This document shows, one piece after another, positions 23,465 to 34,457 of a stretch of DNA of 64,000 nucleotides. The DNA is from Hofstenia miamia. Lineage: Eukaryota; Xenacoelomorpha; Acoela. The notes below the pieces were generated by a model that searched no databases, was not told where the DNA came from, and saw only the letters and a program-made list of their open reading frames with translations. How positions within the stretch are numbered: the first letter of the stretch is position 1; each line of letters begins with the position of its first letter. The stretch is from NCBI GenBank assembly GCA_004352715.1, contig SCFE01000012.1:1020415-1084414 (forward strand), written 5' to 3'. The translations under genes were made by a program, and so were the position numbers.

Positions 23465-24033
23465 TGTATATTTATACTATGTACACTTCACAAAATTTTT
23501 ATATGTCGCTATGTACCAGCAAGATTTTTGTTGTTAAAAACAAAAATATGAACAAGAGTTTTAATGCACAATGTACAATTAATTAGATTTTAGTGATAAA
23601 TTAATATATCATTAAGATTTTGATAATACCGGATACAGTATGTGCAGGTATTGATAGGTTTTCTTGTCAAAATCTGTCTCCAATGAACCTTATCATGAGC
23701 ATTCCCACTAATCAATCTTAGTTGGAACGTAGTAAACTCCAATCATTTCAAAATTTAGTTATAAAATTAAGCATTTGTTCTTTCAGATGCACACCTGGCT
23801 TTGATCCTTTAACTGAACTGTCATGGCAGAAGATTGGGTGCAATTGTAACACAATGGTTTTTTCATTCTGCAAAGTATTAACGTGTGACAGATAAAACTT
23901 TTTATCTTAAGTGTGTTTGTCTGTATTTTACATTATTATTTTCTTCCTGCAAACTTACTTCATTGGAAAGATTGATTTGAAAGTTAATTTGTGTTGAACT
24001 TAATAATCAATTACTATGCAAATAAATCCTTAC

Positions 24034-24287
24034 CGCCGACGTTTTGTTAATATTCTTGAAGCAGTTATGTAGTTCATGAAAATATATCTTTCAAACGCAA
24101 TCATGACATAGATCCAAGGTGATAAATACTGATTAAGACATCTTATAATATTCACAATTCTGCACCATGTTATAAACTCTGGAGGATCAAAGGAGATTCC
24201 ATGCTTTGTATAGACCACATCATGATAAATTAAAGTGGGGTAAATATATTCAACAAGCTGAATGATTGGTCTTATTAAGGTACTGAT
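24034..24287 (-). CDS. LDLa-GPCR exon 5: end of TM2, extracellular loop 1, TM3 with the ERY motif
   Basis: This 254-bp minus-strand exon has an acceptor ccttag before 24287 and donor gtaagg at 24033; it enters in phase 0 and leaves 2 bases. It continues TM2 from exon 4 (STLIRPIIQLVEYIY), then an extracellular loop and TM3. TM3 has the conserved Cys (ITWCRIVN), a polar/aromatic middle (LNQYLSPWIYVMIAFERY) and E-R-Y at the cytoplasmic end, the class A DRY-box equivalent. It ends in a basic intracellular loop 2 (SRILTKRR). The residues and their spacing are diagnostic of a rhodopsin-like receptor. Confidence 0.88.
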
Positions 24288-24308
24288 CTAAGGAATAGTT
24301 AATAAAAT

Positions 24309-24312
24309 AGGG

Positions 24313-24363
<51 letters not shown>

Positions 24364-24466
24364 NNNNNNNNNNNNNNNNNNNNNNNNNNNNNNNNNNNNN
24401 NNNNNNNNNNNNNNNNNNNNNNNNNNNNNNNNNNNNNNNNNNNNNNNNNNNNNNNNNNNNNNNNNN

Positions 24467-24495
<29 letters not shown>
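24309..24495. repeat. (TA)n microsatellite containing an N gap
   Basis: Alternating TA with a gap at 24364-24466; the assembler could not cross the array. Confidence 0.95.
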
Positions 24496-24498
<3 letters not shown>

Positions 24499-25604
24499 CG
24501 AAAGGTAGGAAAATTATATTTGCTGCAAAAATTTATTAATTTTTATCTTGAGCTGAACATTTCCATACAAAGAGCGCTCTCGAATTTGCTAACAAACTAT
24601 TCAACTGAGAGGTTTCAAATTTTTTCTACACTAAGTGGAGCCCATAGAATCATATTTTTGAATAATTATACCATTTATATGGATTTTTGTAAGGACTACA
24701 TAGCGCCTCTTATAAATATGTGTTGTCAACAAGGCACCTCTCATGATGAATAGGATTGGCAAATTGTGTTAACCTAGAAACTGAGGACTATTAACTCACA
24801 AGAAACTTACTAGTAACCACGGTGTCCTGATAAAATTGTGCGATTCCTATATATCCCATTGGGAGATTTGTCTTTCTTGTGCATTTGTAAAGAAATAAAA
24901 CTTACTAGGTCTCCTTACTACCTTTGCATTTTGGCTGTGACAAAATCAGTCAATTTTTTCTAGAATTTAAAAATAATAAAATGTATTTCAATTTTGCAAG
25001 CGTGTTGCTGACTATGGTACTTTGCAGTAAAGTCTTAAACAAATGGGCGTGAAGTATGGCACAAAGTCACTGGGGGAAAAATTCTAGGCCAACATGCCCT
25101 ACGATATTCTAAATGCGCGCTTGCTTTAAATGCTCAAAATTTTCACTGAGATTTGGGATGTAGATACAGAGACTATCTGGTTATGTAAAGGCATGCAAAA
25201 AAGCTTCGAAAATGCCCTGTACTAGTAAGTAGTTTTACTAGTAAGTAGCAATCAACCAATTCTACTGATGAAGCCTACACCATTTTAACAATTAATTGAT
25301 ATTATTTTATCAATTCATTTTTTCATGACAATATAAGAAAGCAAGCAGCAAAAATCTGTAAATATGTTATTTGAATTTGTTTCAAATTCGTGATTTCTGC
25401 TAAAACATTTAAAAATGATAATGTAAATACGTCAAAAGTTAAATAGTTTATTAATTTTATCTGTAAGTCATGTAAATATTCCTACAATTTTTTTTTCAAA
25501 ATTTTTTGTTATTATACATGTAATTACATCCACAAAGGGCATCTATGAATTGTAAATTCAACAAAGCGCCTTTGAAAATAACAAAGCTTCTTTTATGAGT
25601 ATAC

Positions 25605-25607
<3 letters not shown>

Positions 25608-25642
<35 letters not shown>

Positions 25643-25655
25643 ATATATATATATA
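25608..25655. repeat. (TA)n/(TG)n microsatellite
   Basis: Alternating TA with a short tgtgtgta interruption. Confidence 0.9.
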
Positions 25656-26299
25656 CAATTCATTTGACGAAATTTATTTAATTTAAATTATATTAGGGTG
25701 TGTTGTTAAAACTTTTTTCGAATTTAGATTTGCCTCACGTTTCTTTGAGTAAATAGGGCTAAGATGATGTAAATTACAGCCAAATTGGTCCAAAATAGCT
25801 GAAAATTTGGCAAAAATCCCAAAAATCCCAAAATAGGAAACTGCGTTTTTGATTAAATTTCCAACTATACAGCTAATATAAGTATGAATGAATGTTGAAT
25901 TTCTGAGTACATGTAGATCATGCACAACAAGCATTTTCTTTGGATGACTTCTATGTATGCTGTCATACTTATCTCAATGAGACAAAAATTTGTTTACAGA
26001 AAATAGCCTAATAATGAAGAGGTAAGTATTTTGTTGACAATATTTGGAAGTATGCACACTATTCCTGTTCTGATCCTGTTTGATGATTTATTGTAATTAA
26101 TAAGGATAGAAGATCATTAGTAAATAGCATGATATTACATCTGAAAGCTTTGAATAAGTACTTGTAACAAAACTGTTTTCACAGCACAGTTCATACATGT
26201 TTCATGAAATCAGCATGAATTAAAAATTTGCAACTTTTTGTAGTAAAGAAGCAACAACTAGAAAAACTACCCAACATCAATATTGAACATCAAACGTTA

Positions 26300-28330
26300 C
26301 TCATAATCTATTTTCCATGAATAGAAGAAGTAATTGACAAGAAAATTGAACAGTGTTTATCAGATACCTTCAGATTAGTAAAATCACAAAATGTCAAGCC
26401 ATATATAATTGTACCTGAATACATGCTATGCCAGCTAAACTTAACAGTAGAACTGAGATTTGCCATTGATATATTAATCCAGAACAAATTTGTAGAGAAA
26501 TTAGGATATAGACATGAAATTGGCAACACACACAATCTTCATAAAATAACAGATGTTCACGTATCACTTGAATTTAACCTGAGAACATCAGTGTTACAGG
26601 AAATTAATACAATTTGGCAAGCAATACAATTGGAAAAAATATTAGAAGAAAATTGTTTGAGATCAACTCACTAAATCAGGAATACCACCCCCCTAAGATG
26701 AATTTTTTCTCTGTAAAATCCAGCAATTTTGGGCAATGAATTTAACACCAGATCTAAGCAAGTAAATGTTTGTTGACAAGAGTGTAACAGAAATTAAACT
26801 GAAACAAGCAGTTTGGATATTGGCCATATTCCTAACAGAGAAAAGTGATTTTCAATTTCCTCTCAATAACAAACAAAGAGATGCTATCTCATAGCAGAAA
26901 TAGTACAAAATAATGATGGCACCACTCAGAACAAACATTAAATCCTAGTTGCTAACAGGAATACTCACAGCAGCATCTCCAACAAAATCAAAGAAAGTAT
27001 ACCTGAGAGCAAAGAAATTATTCAATAGAATCATAAAATGGGAATCAACAATGGCAAAAATCTCTATCATGTAATTGTCAAGCTTAACTGGAATATGTCA
27101 TTCTGAACTTAAATTCTTATCAAGCAACAGTAGGAAATACAAGTGAAACAAATATATAACCTTCAAAAAACAACCTGGTATAACACCAGCATGCTATTCA
27201 ATAGAAAGACATTCAATATGCCTGAAGCATGTTTTCAGATATTAAAATCTCAATTTGATGGAATTGATGAAAAACATCATTACAAAATATCATTTAACAC
27301 ATTTAACAAGATAATTATTACAGATAGAGTACTACATAAGTAAGGAAATGATAAATTGATTTGAAGTTATACCAAAGTTAAAAATGGGATCTGCAATAAT
27401 ATTATCACCAAAGGCACAAGAAGTTGTAGTCAGAGGTAACCTTGAGCAATTCAGAAATCCAAAACAGTCTTCACAGTTACATTAGAGGAAGTCAATAACA
27501 GAAGATATTTGAAATGAGGAAACTTTGTCAAATCAGGCTCAAAATGAAATCCAAATTGTCCCACAGCAATTTGAACTCCATAAAAAAACTCACACAGCAT
27601 CTTGTGAAATGATATTGATGACTAAATCATGCACACTGCATGAGATAAAGCAATTACTCATACCATGCAACCATTTAGCAATTAATGTAAACTGTATGTC
27701 TTTGAACATTGTCATTTCTGTTTATCACAGAGAACAGCTAAGACAACATGGTCCATCAAATGAATTCTAGGAAAACATAGATATTTCAGTAATGAATTAT
27801 CCAGCTACAATTCAAGGAGTGACAACAAGTGTAATGAATTGATCTGTACTAGAACTACTTAAAGGTTCAAAACACATAATGAGTTATGTCTACTGTAACC
27901 AACAATATTCATACCTATGACTCTGCCCAAATTGAGAATAAAGCAAAAGTCAAATCAAAAATACCTATGTCAACTGAAGGAAACTGTATGTCAACTCCCT
28001 GCAGAAAGTCAACAAATAGTCAGCAGGCAACAGTATAAAACATCAATGAAAATTTCTAAACAACAAGATAATTTGGAATGAATATATGTTGATTACTGTA
28101 TAACACCATTAGAACTGTACAAGAGAGGAGACAAAATATGTATTGGAATAGATGTACTACATTGGTTGCAGGAAATAAAAACATATACTATTCTCAGATG
28201 CCAATGACTTAATTTCAACTGATTTATCTAAAGAAATCTTGAAAGTTTACAATGTCAATCTAAAAATAGAGATTGTGACAACAAATCTGAGAACATCACA
28301 TATGATGATGTAGTACAATACACCAAATTC
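26300..28330 (+). pseudogene. Retroelement-associated ORF, copy C (decayed)
   Basis: The + strand open pieces at 26423-26674, 27143-27343 and 27525-27770 lie among many stops. CNHLAINVNCMS (about 27668) parallels YNQLVVDVECIT of copy A (about 815-780), and YCITPLELYKRG (about 28095) parallels VITPYQLYTQG of copy A. The order of blocks is the same as in copy A. It is therefore a third, most decayed copy of the unassigned retroelement ORF. No pol domain is visible nearby. Confidence 0.45.
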
Positions 28331-28734
28331 TTTTAAAATGGCACAGAAGCACCATAATCACTCTAACATATTTGAGTTATTTCACCAAAACAACCTGATT
28401 CACAGCAGTAGAGCTCATACTTCTGATGCTGATGCAGCTATAATTTTATTAGTAGCAATAAATGGTCTTAAGCAATACACAATTATTCTATAGCTACTTT
28501 TAAAAATGTAGATTTGCAATACTGCCAACTTGAGCAAGACTGCTTTCAACCTCATTCAGTATTGCTTACTGCTACTAAATTTCAGTAGTTACTGAGTGAG
28601 GATAGCTTTGACTCTGGCTTGTCAAATGTGCTTCAGCACCAAGCTGATTTGTAATGAATGAGAAAGTTTGCATATTGTCTTAGTACTAGAGTTGCTAAAA
28701 GCAATTCTATTCTGATTGCAAGTAAGTGTACCAG

Positions 28735-29040
28735 CAGCACTTAACCTGATTTTGATTTTGGTACCAATCAAATGCAGTTCAAATCATTATGGAATCCATA
28801 TGTAACTGAATCTGGAGGACATGCTGCTTCTTGGTATTCTGGTGAATCATGATTAAACTATTTTTGATTCCTTTACAGCTTAAGGTTGGTATTGCTGAAG
28901 CCACCTCATTTTTACCAGCAGCTCATAACCTTATTGTAATTTCAATCCAATGCCATTCAATCAAACTGGATATCAAGTGTACCTGACTATGGCAGAATTG
29001 CTGCTCTTTGATATTCCTGGTGAATCATGAGAGTATCTTT
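28735..29040. repeat. Imperfect tandem duplication, unit about 180 bp
   Basis: Two similar stretches ending in tattctggtgaatcatga (about 28837) and tattcctggtgaatcatga (about 29014), with shared preceding blocks (ccaatcaaatgcagttcaa and ccaatgccattcaatcaaa). Non-coding; possibly part of the decayed retroelement. Confidence 0.4.
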
Positions 29041-30074
29041 GATGAAATTTGCAACTGAGACAGCTGAAAATACCTGAAATGACACTCCCTTGGTTCATTT
29101 ATGCTGATATCTAAAATTGGATTGGTTCTTGATGATGCCTTTAGCTAATGCTGCCAGTGAGCATTCATTCAGTGCACTTGGAACACTCAAATCATATCTG
29201 AGTGGTACATGTGCAAGGCACACCAGATTACATCTCAATTCCATTTTCAATTACAATTCTAGATGTAGATATTATCTTGCTTCTCCATGAAACTCATGCT
29301 GATAACTGTGCAATTCATTACTCAATAGTAAATAAATGTGTAGACCTGTACTAAGGTAATAAACCTATTTAATAACCATAACAATAATATTATTATGCTT
29401 AATAACAATTTAATTTGAAAGAATTCTTAAACTTTAAATGCTTTGCTTAAGAAAATATATTATCAAAGGTCACTTCATCTAAAATTAGAATTCTATAATT
29501 TTATCAGAAAGATCTGATATGCTACTTTCAAGTTCCTAATCATAGGCAAAGTATTTCTTGAGTAAATTCATATGGCTAGAAAAATTAAATTATTGCCATC
29601 ATTAAGCAATATGCCATTATGCAAATTGCATCATTGATAAACAACAAAAATGTTTTTTTATTTGTCAACAAATATTTATATTTGCAATAAATGGTTGAAT
29701 ATTTAGCTTATGAATATTGTATCCTTCAAGATAGTATACTAAAAAGTAATTTTGTACTTAGTTGAGCATTAAATTATAGCTATCATTTTGTTTTTCCTAA
29801 AACAATTAGCTTGTTTTGCAGGATGAATATGTTGGTGATTTGAGGTTAAACAGATTTTGACATCACATCATATCAATAGTAATCATCATAATTAGGCTGA
29901 TTCTTTTAAGGTTGATGTTTTCATAATTACTGTGATATTTTAAAAACAAATATATTTCAAATGAAAACTTCCTTACAAAAAATATATCACATTGTTCATA
30001 ATTTTTGCAAATCAAAATATATTCAAAATAGTAATCTTTCAAATTCACATCAGAATATATGCTACTTTACTTAC

Positions 30075-30455
30075 AAAATCTGTGATAGAAGCAAAAGAAA
30101 TTAAAAGAAAGTTGAAATTATCCTTCACAATGACCTCTCTAATTGTTAAAACAAATATTAAAATATTGCTCAAAGGCCCAACTATCAGAGAAATACAGGC
30201 CAAAGAAATATTTAAAATCTTTGTAGATATGAAGGAAATTTCACTTAGAAACTGTTCACTTGCAATTCTTTCAAGATATGTCTGTCTCCAATTGTTATTT
30301 ATACAAACAGGTTTAAAACTATCCAGATCAAGTGAAGTCATTGTGATGAAATACTTTGACAAAATATCATATTGACCAGTATGAAGGTATGCTTGGTATT
30401 CCAAATTGAAATACGTAGATGCAATGCAGTCTATAGGAAGTAATTTACAACCAAC
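30075..30455 (-). CDS. LDLa-GPCR exon 4: end of ectodomain, TM1 and start of TM2
   Basis: This 381-bp minus-strand exon enters in phase 0 after attttag and ends in phase 0 at a gtaagt donor. Its first residues, VGC, supply the last cysteine of the LDLa module begun in exon 3 (DCTDYEDESTR, then VGC), which supports the splice. About 80 ectodomain residues without leucine-rich repeats follow. TM1 is NISLACISLIVGPLSNILIF, with Asn in the GPLSN context of position 1.50. After intracellular loop 1, TM2 is LLISFASITDF, with the conserved Asp. The gene continues in exon 5. Confidence 0.88.
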
Positions 30456-31508
30456 CTAAAATATTTCAAGGTTAAAATTTAAATTAGGTTTATAATTGGC
30501 ACTAGTAATGCAATTTATATTTATTCAAGATTTGTGAATTAAAAAAACATCCGTATTGTACCATAACTGCATCCATATTTGTAAAATACCAATTAGTGTC
30601 TGTTTAGCAATATATTTTACACATGTTATTGCGTAATTATTGAATACTAATTATTTGTAATTTGATTAGTAACTTGTAGAGAAATCCATATTTGTTTGTA
30701 AATTTATATTTGAATTTCAGTCATTGATTTATCATTTGCTTGATTTGATTTGATAGAAATCATTGCTTTACAACAAGTAGATTACAGATTGTTAATATTT
30801 GAAAATAAAGATTTCCCCAACCACTATTTTAATTACATATATTTTAGCACCTTATATTTTCTATTTATTTATCTTTATTACATTATATTTTTAATATGTT
30901 GTTGATAAATATGTCCACAGCTTAGGGTATCACTATAGGAGTCAAGGTAAGATAACCAGAAACCTTAACTAGTTAATGGTTTCTCAGATTGCATTAGTGA
31001 GTAAGTTTAAGTATAAGGATGAGTACCAATAGAATTTGCAGTTTGCATGTAGCTATAATATTGTAGGCAAACATATAGAATAGGGTGCATGAAGAACACA
31101 CAAACAAAATAAGCACTAATATAGGATAAAAAACTAATTGATATAGACTGATAACTTCACATAATTAACTAAATTCATAGCAATTGCTTGCATTAAATAT
31201 TTTAGCACAATTTCATATAAAAGTAGGAAGGAATAATAAAATCATCTACTGTTAGAAAATTACAAGATATATTTATGTACATCTTTTTTTAGTATAATTC
31301 AAATCTAAATGAAGTACTTCGTTTTCAATTATTGAAATTATCAATGAAAAGATAAATGGAATCAACCATAGAAGTAGTGGAATCTAAAATAGAAGGGCTA
31401 CGGTCCATATTCAAATGATTTAAGTCCACCTTCAATTGCTCTCATTCCCCTTTGATGAGTTTGCCACAATTTCATTATAATGAAACCTAATTTTCAGTCT
31501 AAATGTAT

Positions 31509-31546
31509 ATATATATGTATATATATATATATTATATATATATATA
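31509..31546. repeat. (TA)n microsatellite next to the mariner
   Basis: Interrupted TA array ending 14 bp before the mariner terminus; TA dinucleotides are the mariner target. Confidence 0.9.
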
Positions 31547-31559
31547 ATGATATAATACT

Positions 31560-32893
31560 TGGGGTGACCAGAAAGTTCCCGGAATCATAAAAACATGAAA
31601 AATCCAAGAGCGTATTTTACTAATACAAACAATATCAAACAACATAGTTACCACAAGAAGTAATTACGAGTTTACAATGTTCATAAAGAGCCAAAAGTTC
31701 TTTGCGGTACTTCTCTTCTGACACGTGTTGTAGCTCCTGCACCGAACGTTGAAGCACCTCTTGGCCATCGGAAAAACGTTGTCCTCGAAACGAATTTTTC
31801 AAATGCTTGAACACCCACCGGTCACATTGGTTCATATCTGGGCTGTATGCACTTTGTCGGATGAGAGTGACACCTCGTCTGTCAAAGAATTCCTTTGTCT
31901 GTTTTGAAGTGTGTGGACGAGCGTTGTCGTGTTGCCACAACAATTCCTTCAACAGTTTGGGGTGTTGCCGTACATGTCGCCATTTTTCTCCAGTTGACCG
32001 GACATAATCAATATAACGTTCAGAAGTCACTGTTTCTCCCGGAGAACAGACGTCAGCGCTTATCTTCCCATCACCAGTGAAGGCCAGTAACAATAAGGTC
32101 TTTCTGTTTGTTAACTTTGGTCGGACGACAGTGAGTTTGGGTTGTTCAGGTCTACGCCAAGCCATGTTCTGTTGCTTTGTAGGAGCTGTTTCAAACAAAA
32201 ACCAACTCTCATCCTCGGTTGCCCAGTGGTGTAACAAGTAATCCAAGGAATGATTATCAAATAAGGCGACGAAGTTGGTAGCACATGCTAACCTGTCAAG
32301 TTTGTTTGCCGCAGAGAGATGATGAGGGACCCAAGTTGAGCAGATTTTTTTCAAACCCAGGTGTTGAGTTAAGATAACTCTGATAGATTCTCGGGGCAGA
32401 TTGGTAGCCTCACTCAACATTCGAATAGATTGCCTTGGTTGTTCTTCTAACATTGATCGCAAAAGCTCGATATTGTCTGGAGTTGAAGATGTTGATGGCC
32501 TTCCGATTCTTGGTTCATCATCAAGCGATTCCTTTCCCTCTTTAAATCGTTTATACCAGTCGAACACAGTTGATTGTGATGGAATATTTAGATTTGTTTC
32601 TTGCAGTTGTTTGTAGATTACACTTGGTGTGCGCCCACGTTTCATCTCGATAAAAATGTAGGCACGGAAATGCTGCTTCTCTAAATCCATTAGATAATGA
32701 TAATACGCGGTGCAGTGACAATTTGTCTCAAATGTAAAATGGCTCGACAGTTAACAATGAATAATTACCTACAACTACATTTTGATTGGTCTATTTGCCA
32801 AACAGTATTGCACCATAAAAAATACTAATTATGCATGCGCGCACGTAATTAAAATAACACATAGCTTATTCCGGGAACTTTCTGGTCACCCCA
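31560..32893 (-). mobile_element. Complete mariner element with perfect 26-bp TIRs
   Basis: The termini tggggtgaccagaaagttcc.. at 31560-31585 and their exact complement at 32868-32893 form perfect 26-bp inverted repeats. Between them lies one uninterrupted transposase ORF (31635-32690). The element is about 1.33 kb, typical for mariner, and sits beside a TA array. Identical TIRs and an intact ORF suggest recent movement. TA occurs close to both ends, but the exact target duplication is ambiguous in the TA-rich flank. Confidence 0.92.
31635..32690 (-). CDS. Mariner transposase, intact, 351 aa
   Basis: Full-length mariner-type transposase that cuts and pastes its own element at TA sites. The N-terminal paired-type helix-turn-helix region (residues about 5-110) includes a GRP motif (RIGRPSTS, 61-68). 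A WVPHHL linker (120-125) corresponds to the mariner WVPHEL motif. Catalytic residues are Asp160 (ATEDESWF), Asp255 (WQHDNARPH) and Asp290 (YSPDMNQCD), with 34 residues between the last two: the classic D,D34D signature. Length matches the family (about 345-350). No stop or frameshift. The ATG at 32690 follows the left TIR region at the expected distance. It lies in an intron of the receptor gene, same strand. Confidence 0.95.
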   Translation of the reverse strand: MDLEKQHFRAYIFIEMKRGRTPSVIYKQLQETNLNIPSQSTVFDWYKRFKEGKESLDDEPRIGRPSTSSTPDNIELLRSMLEEQPRQSIRMLSEATNLPRESIRVILTQHLGLKKICSTWVPHHLSAANKLDRLACATNFVALFDNHSLDYLLHHWATEDESWFLFETAPTKQQNMAWRRPEQPKLTVVRPKLTNRKTLLLLAFTGDGKISADVCSPGETVTSERYIDYVRSTGEKWRHVRQHPKLLKELLWQHDNARPHTSKQTKEFFDRRGVTLIRQSAYSPDMNQCDRWVFKHLKNSFRGQRFSDGQEVLQRSVQELQHVSEEKYRKELLALYEHCKLVITSCGNYVV

Positions 32894-32981
32894 TATATAT
32901 TATTATTGAACATGAATTCAACGTTTAAGCACACTAAAATGAGTAAATGTCTTAGAGTCTTATGCGAAGCAATAATTTTAT

Positions 32982-33540
32982 CTACAGGAATGAGATTAAG
33001 TATATGATTAATTGTTTTACAACGGCATTTTTATGAATTTTTGGTAATATATATAATCTAGGAGGTTGATTAGATGTACTATGAATTTCCTTATAAATCT
33101 CTTTTGAAATGCCCTTATTATTGTTTAGTCTCAATAGTTTTTTGATAAAGACTACTTGATGACTAAATATATTATTTTGTAAATTTAAATAGTCTTTAAT
33201 AATTTGAAATTTACTTTTATCTTCAAGAATTTCAGTTATGTTTGTGATATTTTTGCTTGAATCAGTTACTAAGATTCCATTGCCTACATACAATGATTTA
33301 TTATTTCTAAGTTCCTTGAGTGCATTAGTAAGAGTATATATTTTCCTGGTAATTTTCAGTTAAATATGCAACTGATTATAATTCGTTTTATGTTTTCAAT
33401 TCGTTGTTCATCAGGTATTAAAGAATAAAACATAGATTGAATGTTGCTAAACCACATTTTCTAAAATGTCTTTCAATTTTGAATAATTCAATCAATTTAC
33501 CTAATGTGGCATTGGCACTAAGATACCATCTTAGAGAAAT
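32982..33540 (-). pseudogene. Penelope-like element fragment (pre-RT and start of RT)
   Basis: The minus-strand ORF 33293-32982 ends in PPRLYILPKIHKNAVV, matching the conserved RLYGLPKIHK start of Penelope-like reverse transcriptases; the same motif appears in the second copy at 49560-49590. Upstream coding-like sequence extends to about 33540 with stops. The catalytic RT palm is missing: the fragment ends about 90 bp from the mariner border. The spacing suggests that mariner insertion or an earlier deletion removed the rest. Confidence 0.7.
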
Positions 33541-34237
33541 GGTTTTGCACTAGGAAATGATTAGTATCTTTCAGTCAACGGCATCATCCGCCAATCAATA
33601 GTCACATTCAAATTATAATTTGTTTTGTATTGTAATTTAATCAGAGCTAAATAAATGTTTCCCTACGTTGTTGTGACTGCAGCTCGATATTCAAATACAA
33701 CCAAAATTGAGAATATTTTAAATTAGATTTTATAAATTTAACATGAATGCGGTAATTGATTGCCAATTAAGCATAGCTTAGAATAATCCAAATTTTATGT
33801 TTTTCAAATTTTGCTTGCATTTGATTATCGAGCTGACTACAAATATCCAGCTGCAATCATAAACCCTTCCGTACAGATTTTTAAATGTTTATTTTATAAT
33901 ATTAGAGGCATTGATGTTTTTTTTTCAAAGGCCAACTGTAAAGTTTAGTGTTTAATATTTAATATTGTAAAAGCGGGGAAAGCAAACTTAAATATTGATT
34001 TACTTCTGTGAACGGTTTTTATGCTCATTTTCAATTTTTTTTATCAAAGTTTATGTTTAGAAAGATCTTACTGGGATTACACAAGGCAAATTGTTCTCCT
34101 CGAGAAATTCTTGATGAAGGCTTACTGAAGTTTTGTATCCATAACGCGTCTCTTAATCGTAAGTGGGTAGTCATTTTTGCGAAATATGGCGTCCATGGAA
34201 CTCAGTTTTCTATTTAAGCTTTGTTTCTTTGAATTTC

Positions 34238-34311
34238 TACATTTTGGCTAGTGGTCTAAGATTAAATCAACTGTAAATTTGTACAGGTGATGTGAGTTCG
34301 AATCTTATCGA
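34238..34311 (+). other. tRNA-like sequence (tRNA pseudogene or tRNA-derived SINE head)
   Basis: A box A-like stretch TGGCTAGTGGTCTAAGA (34245-34261) is followed about 35 bp later by a box B match, GTTCGAATC (34296-34304). The GGTCTAAG context resembles Leu/Ser tRNAs with a long variable arm. The acceptor stem does not pair (tacattt against cgaatta), so it is not a functional tRNA. An A-rich tract follows (aattaataaaaaacataag), as in a tRNA-derived SINE. Confidence 0.4.
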
Positions 34312-34457
34312 ATTAATAAAAAACATAAGAAAATAAATATTAATAGAATATAATGAAGAACTGTCAAAGCAAGCAAATCACGTTAATATCAGAACCAAAA
34401 TCTCTTTCAAAAACTTAATTGCTTGCAAATATACATAGCAATATTAATGAACAGTAT

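Larger units (their letters stand above)
14029..24033. other. Intron 5 of the LDLa-GPCR gene (about 10 kb), filled with repeats
   Basis: Bounded by the exon 5 donor and exon 6 acceptor on the minus strand. Separately listed contents: a MITE (14148-14955), a decayed retroelement ORF (16101-17360), a long inverted repeat with an LTR in its loop (18950-21290), a MITE (21336-21773), an LTR-like block (22681-23424) and (TA)n arrays. The rest (15000-16100, 17360-18270) is AT-rich with nothing I can call. Confidence 0.6.
24288..30074. other. Intron 4 of the LDLa-GPCR gene (5.8 kb)
   Basis: Flanked by the exon 4 donor (gtaagt) and exon 5 acceptor. Holds a (TA)n array with an N gap (24309-24495), another at 25608-25655, the decayed retroelement copy C (26300-28330) and an imperfect repeat (28735-29040). 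Stretches 24500-25600 and 29050-30000 are AT-rich with nothing recognisable. Confidence 0.6.

Noticed and set aside
29992-30375. 127-aa + strand ORF
   Set aside because: It is the antisense shadow of receptor exon 4.
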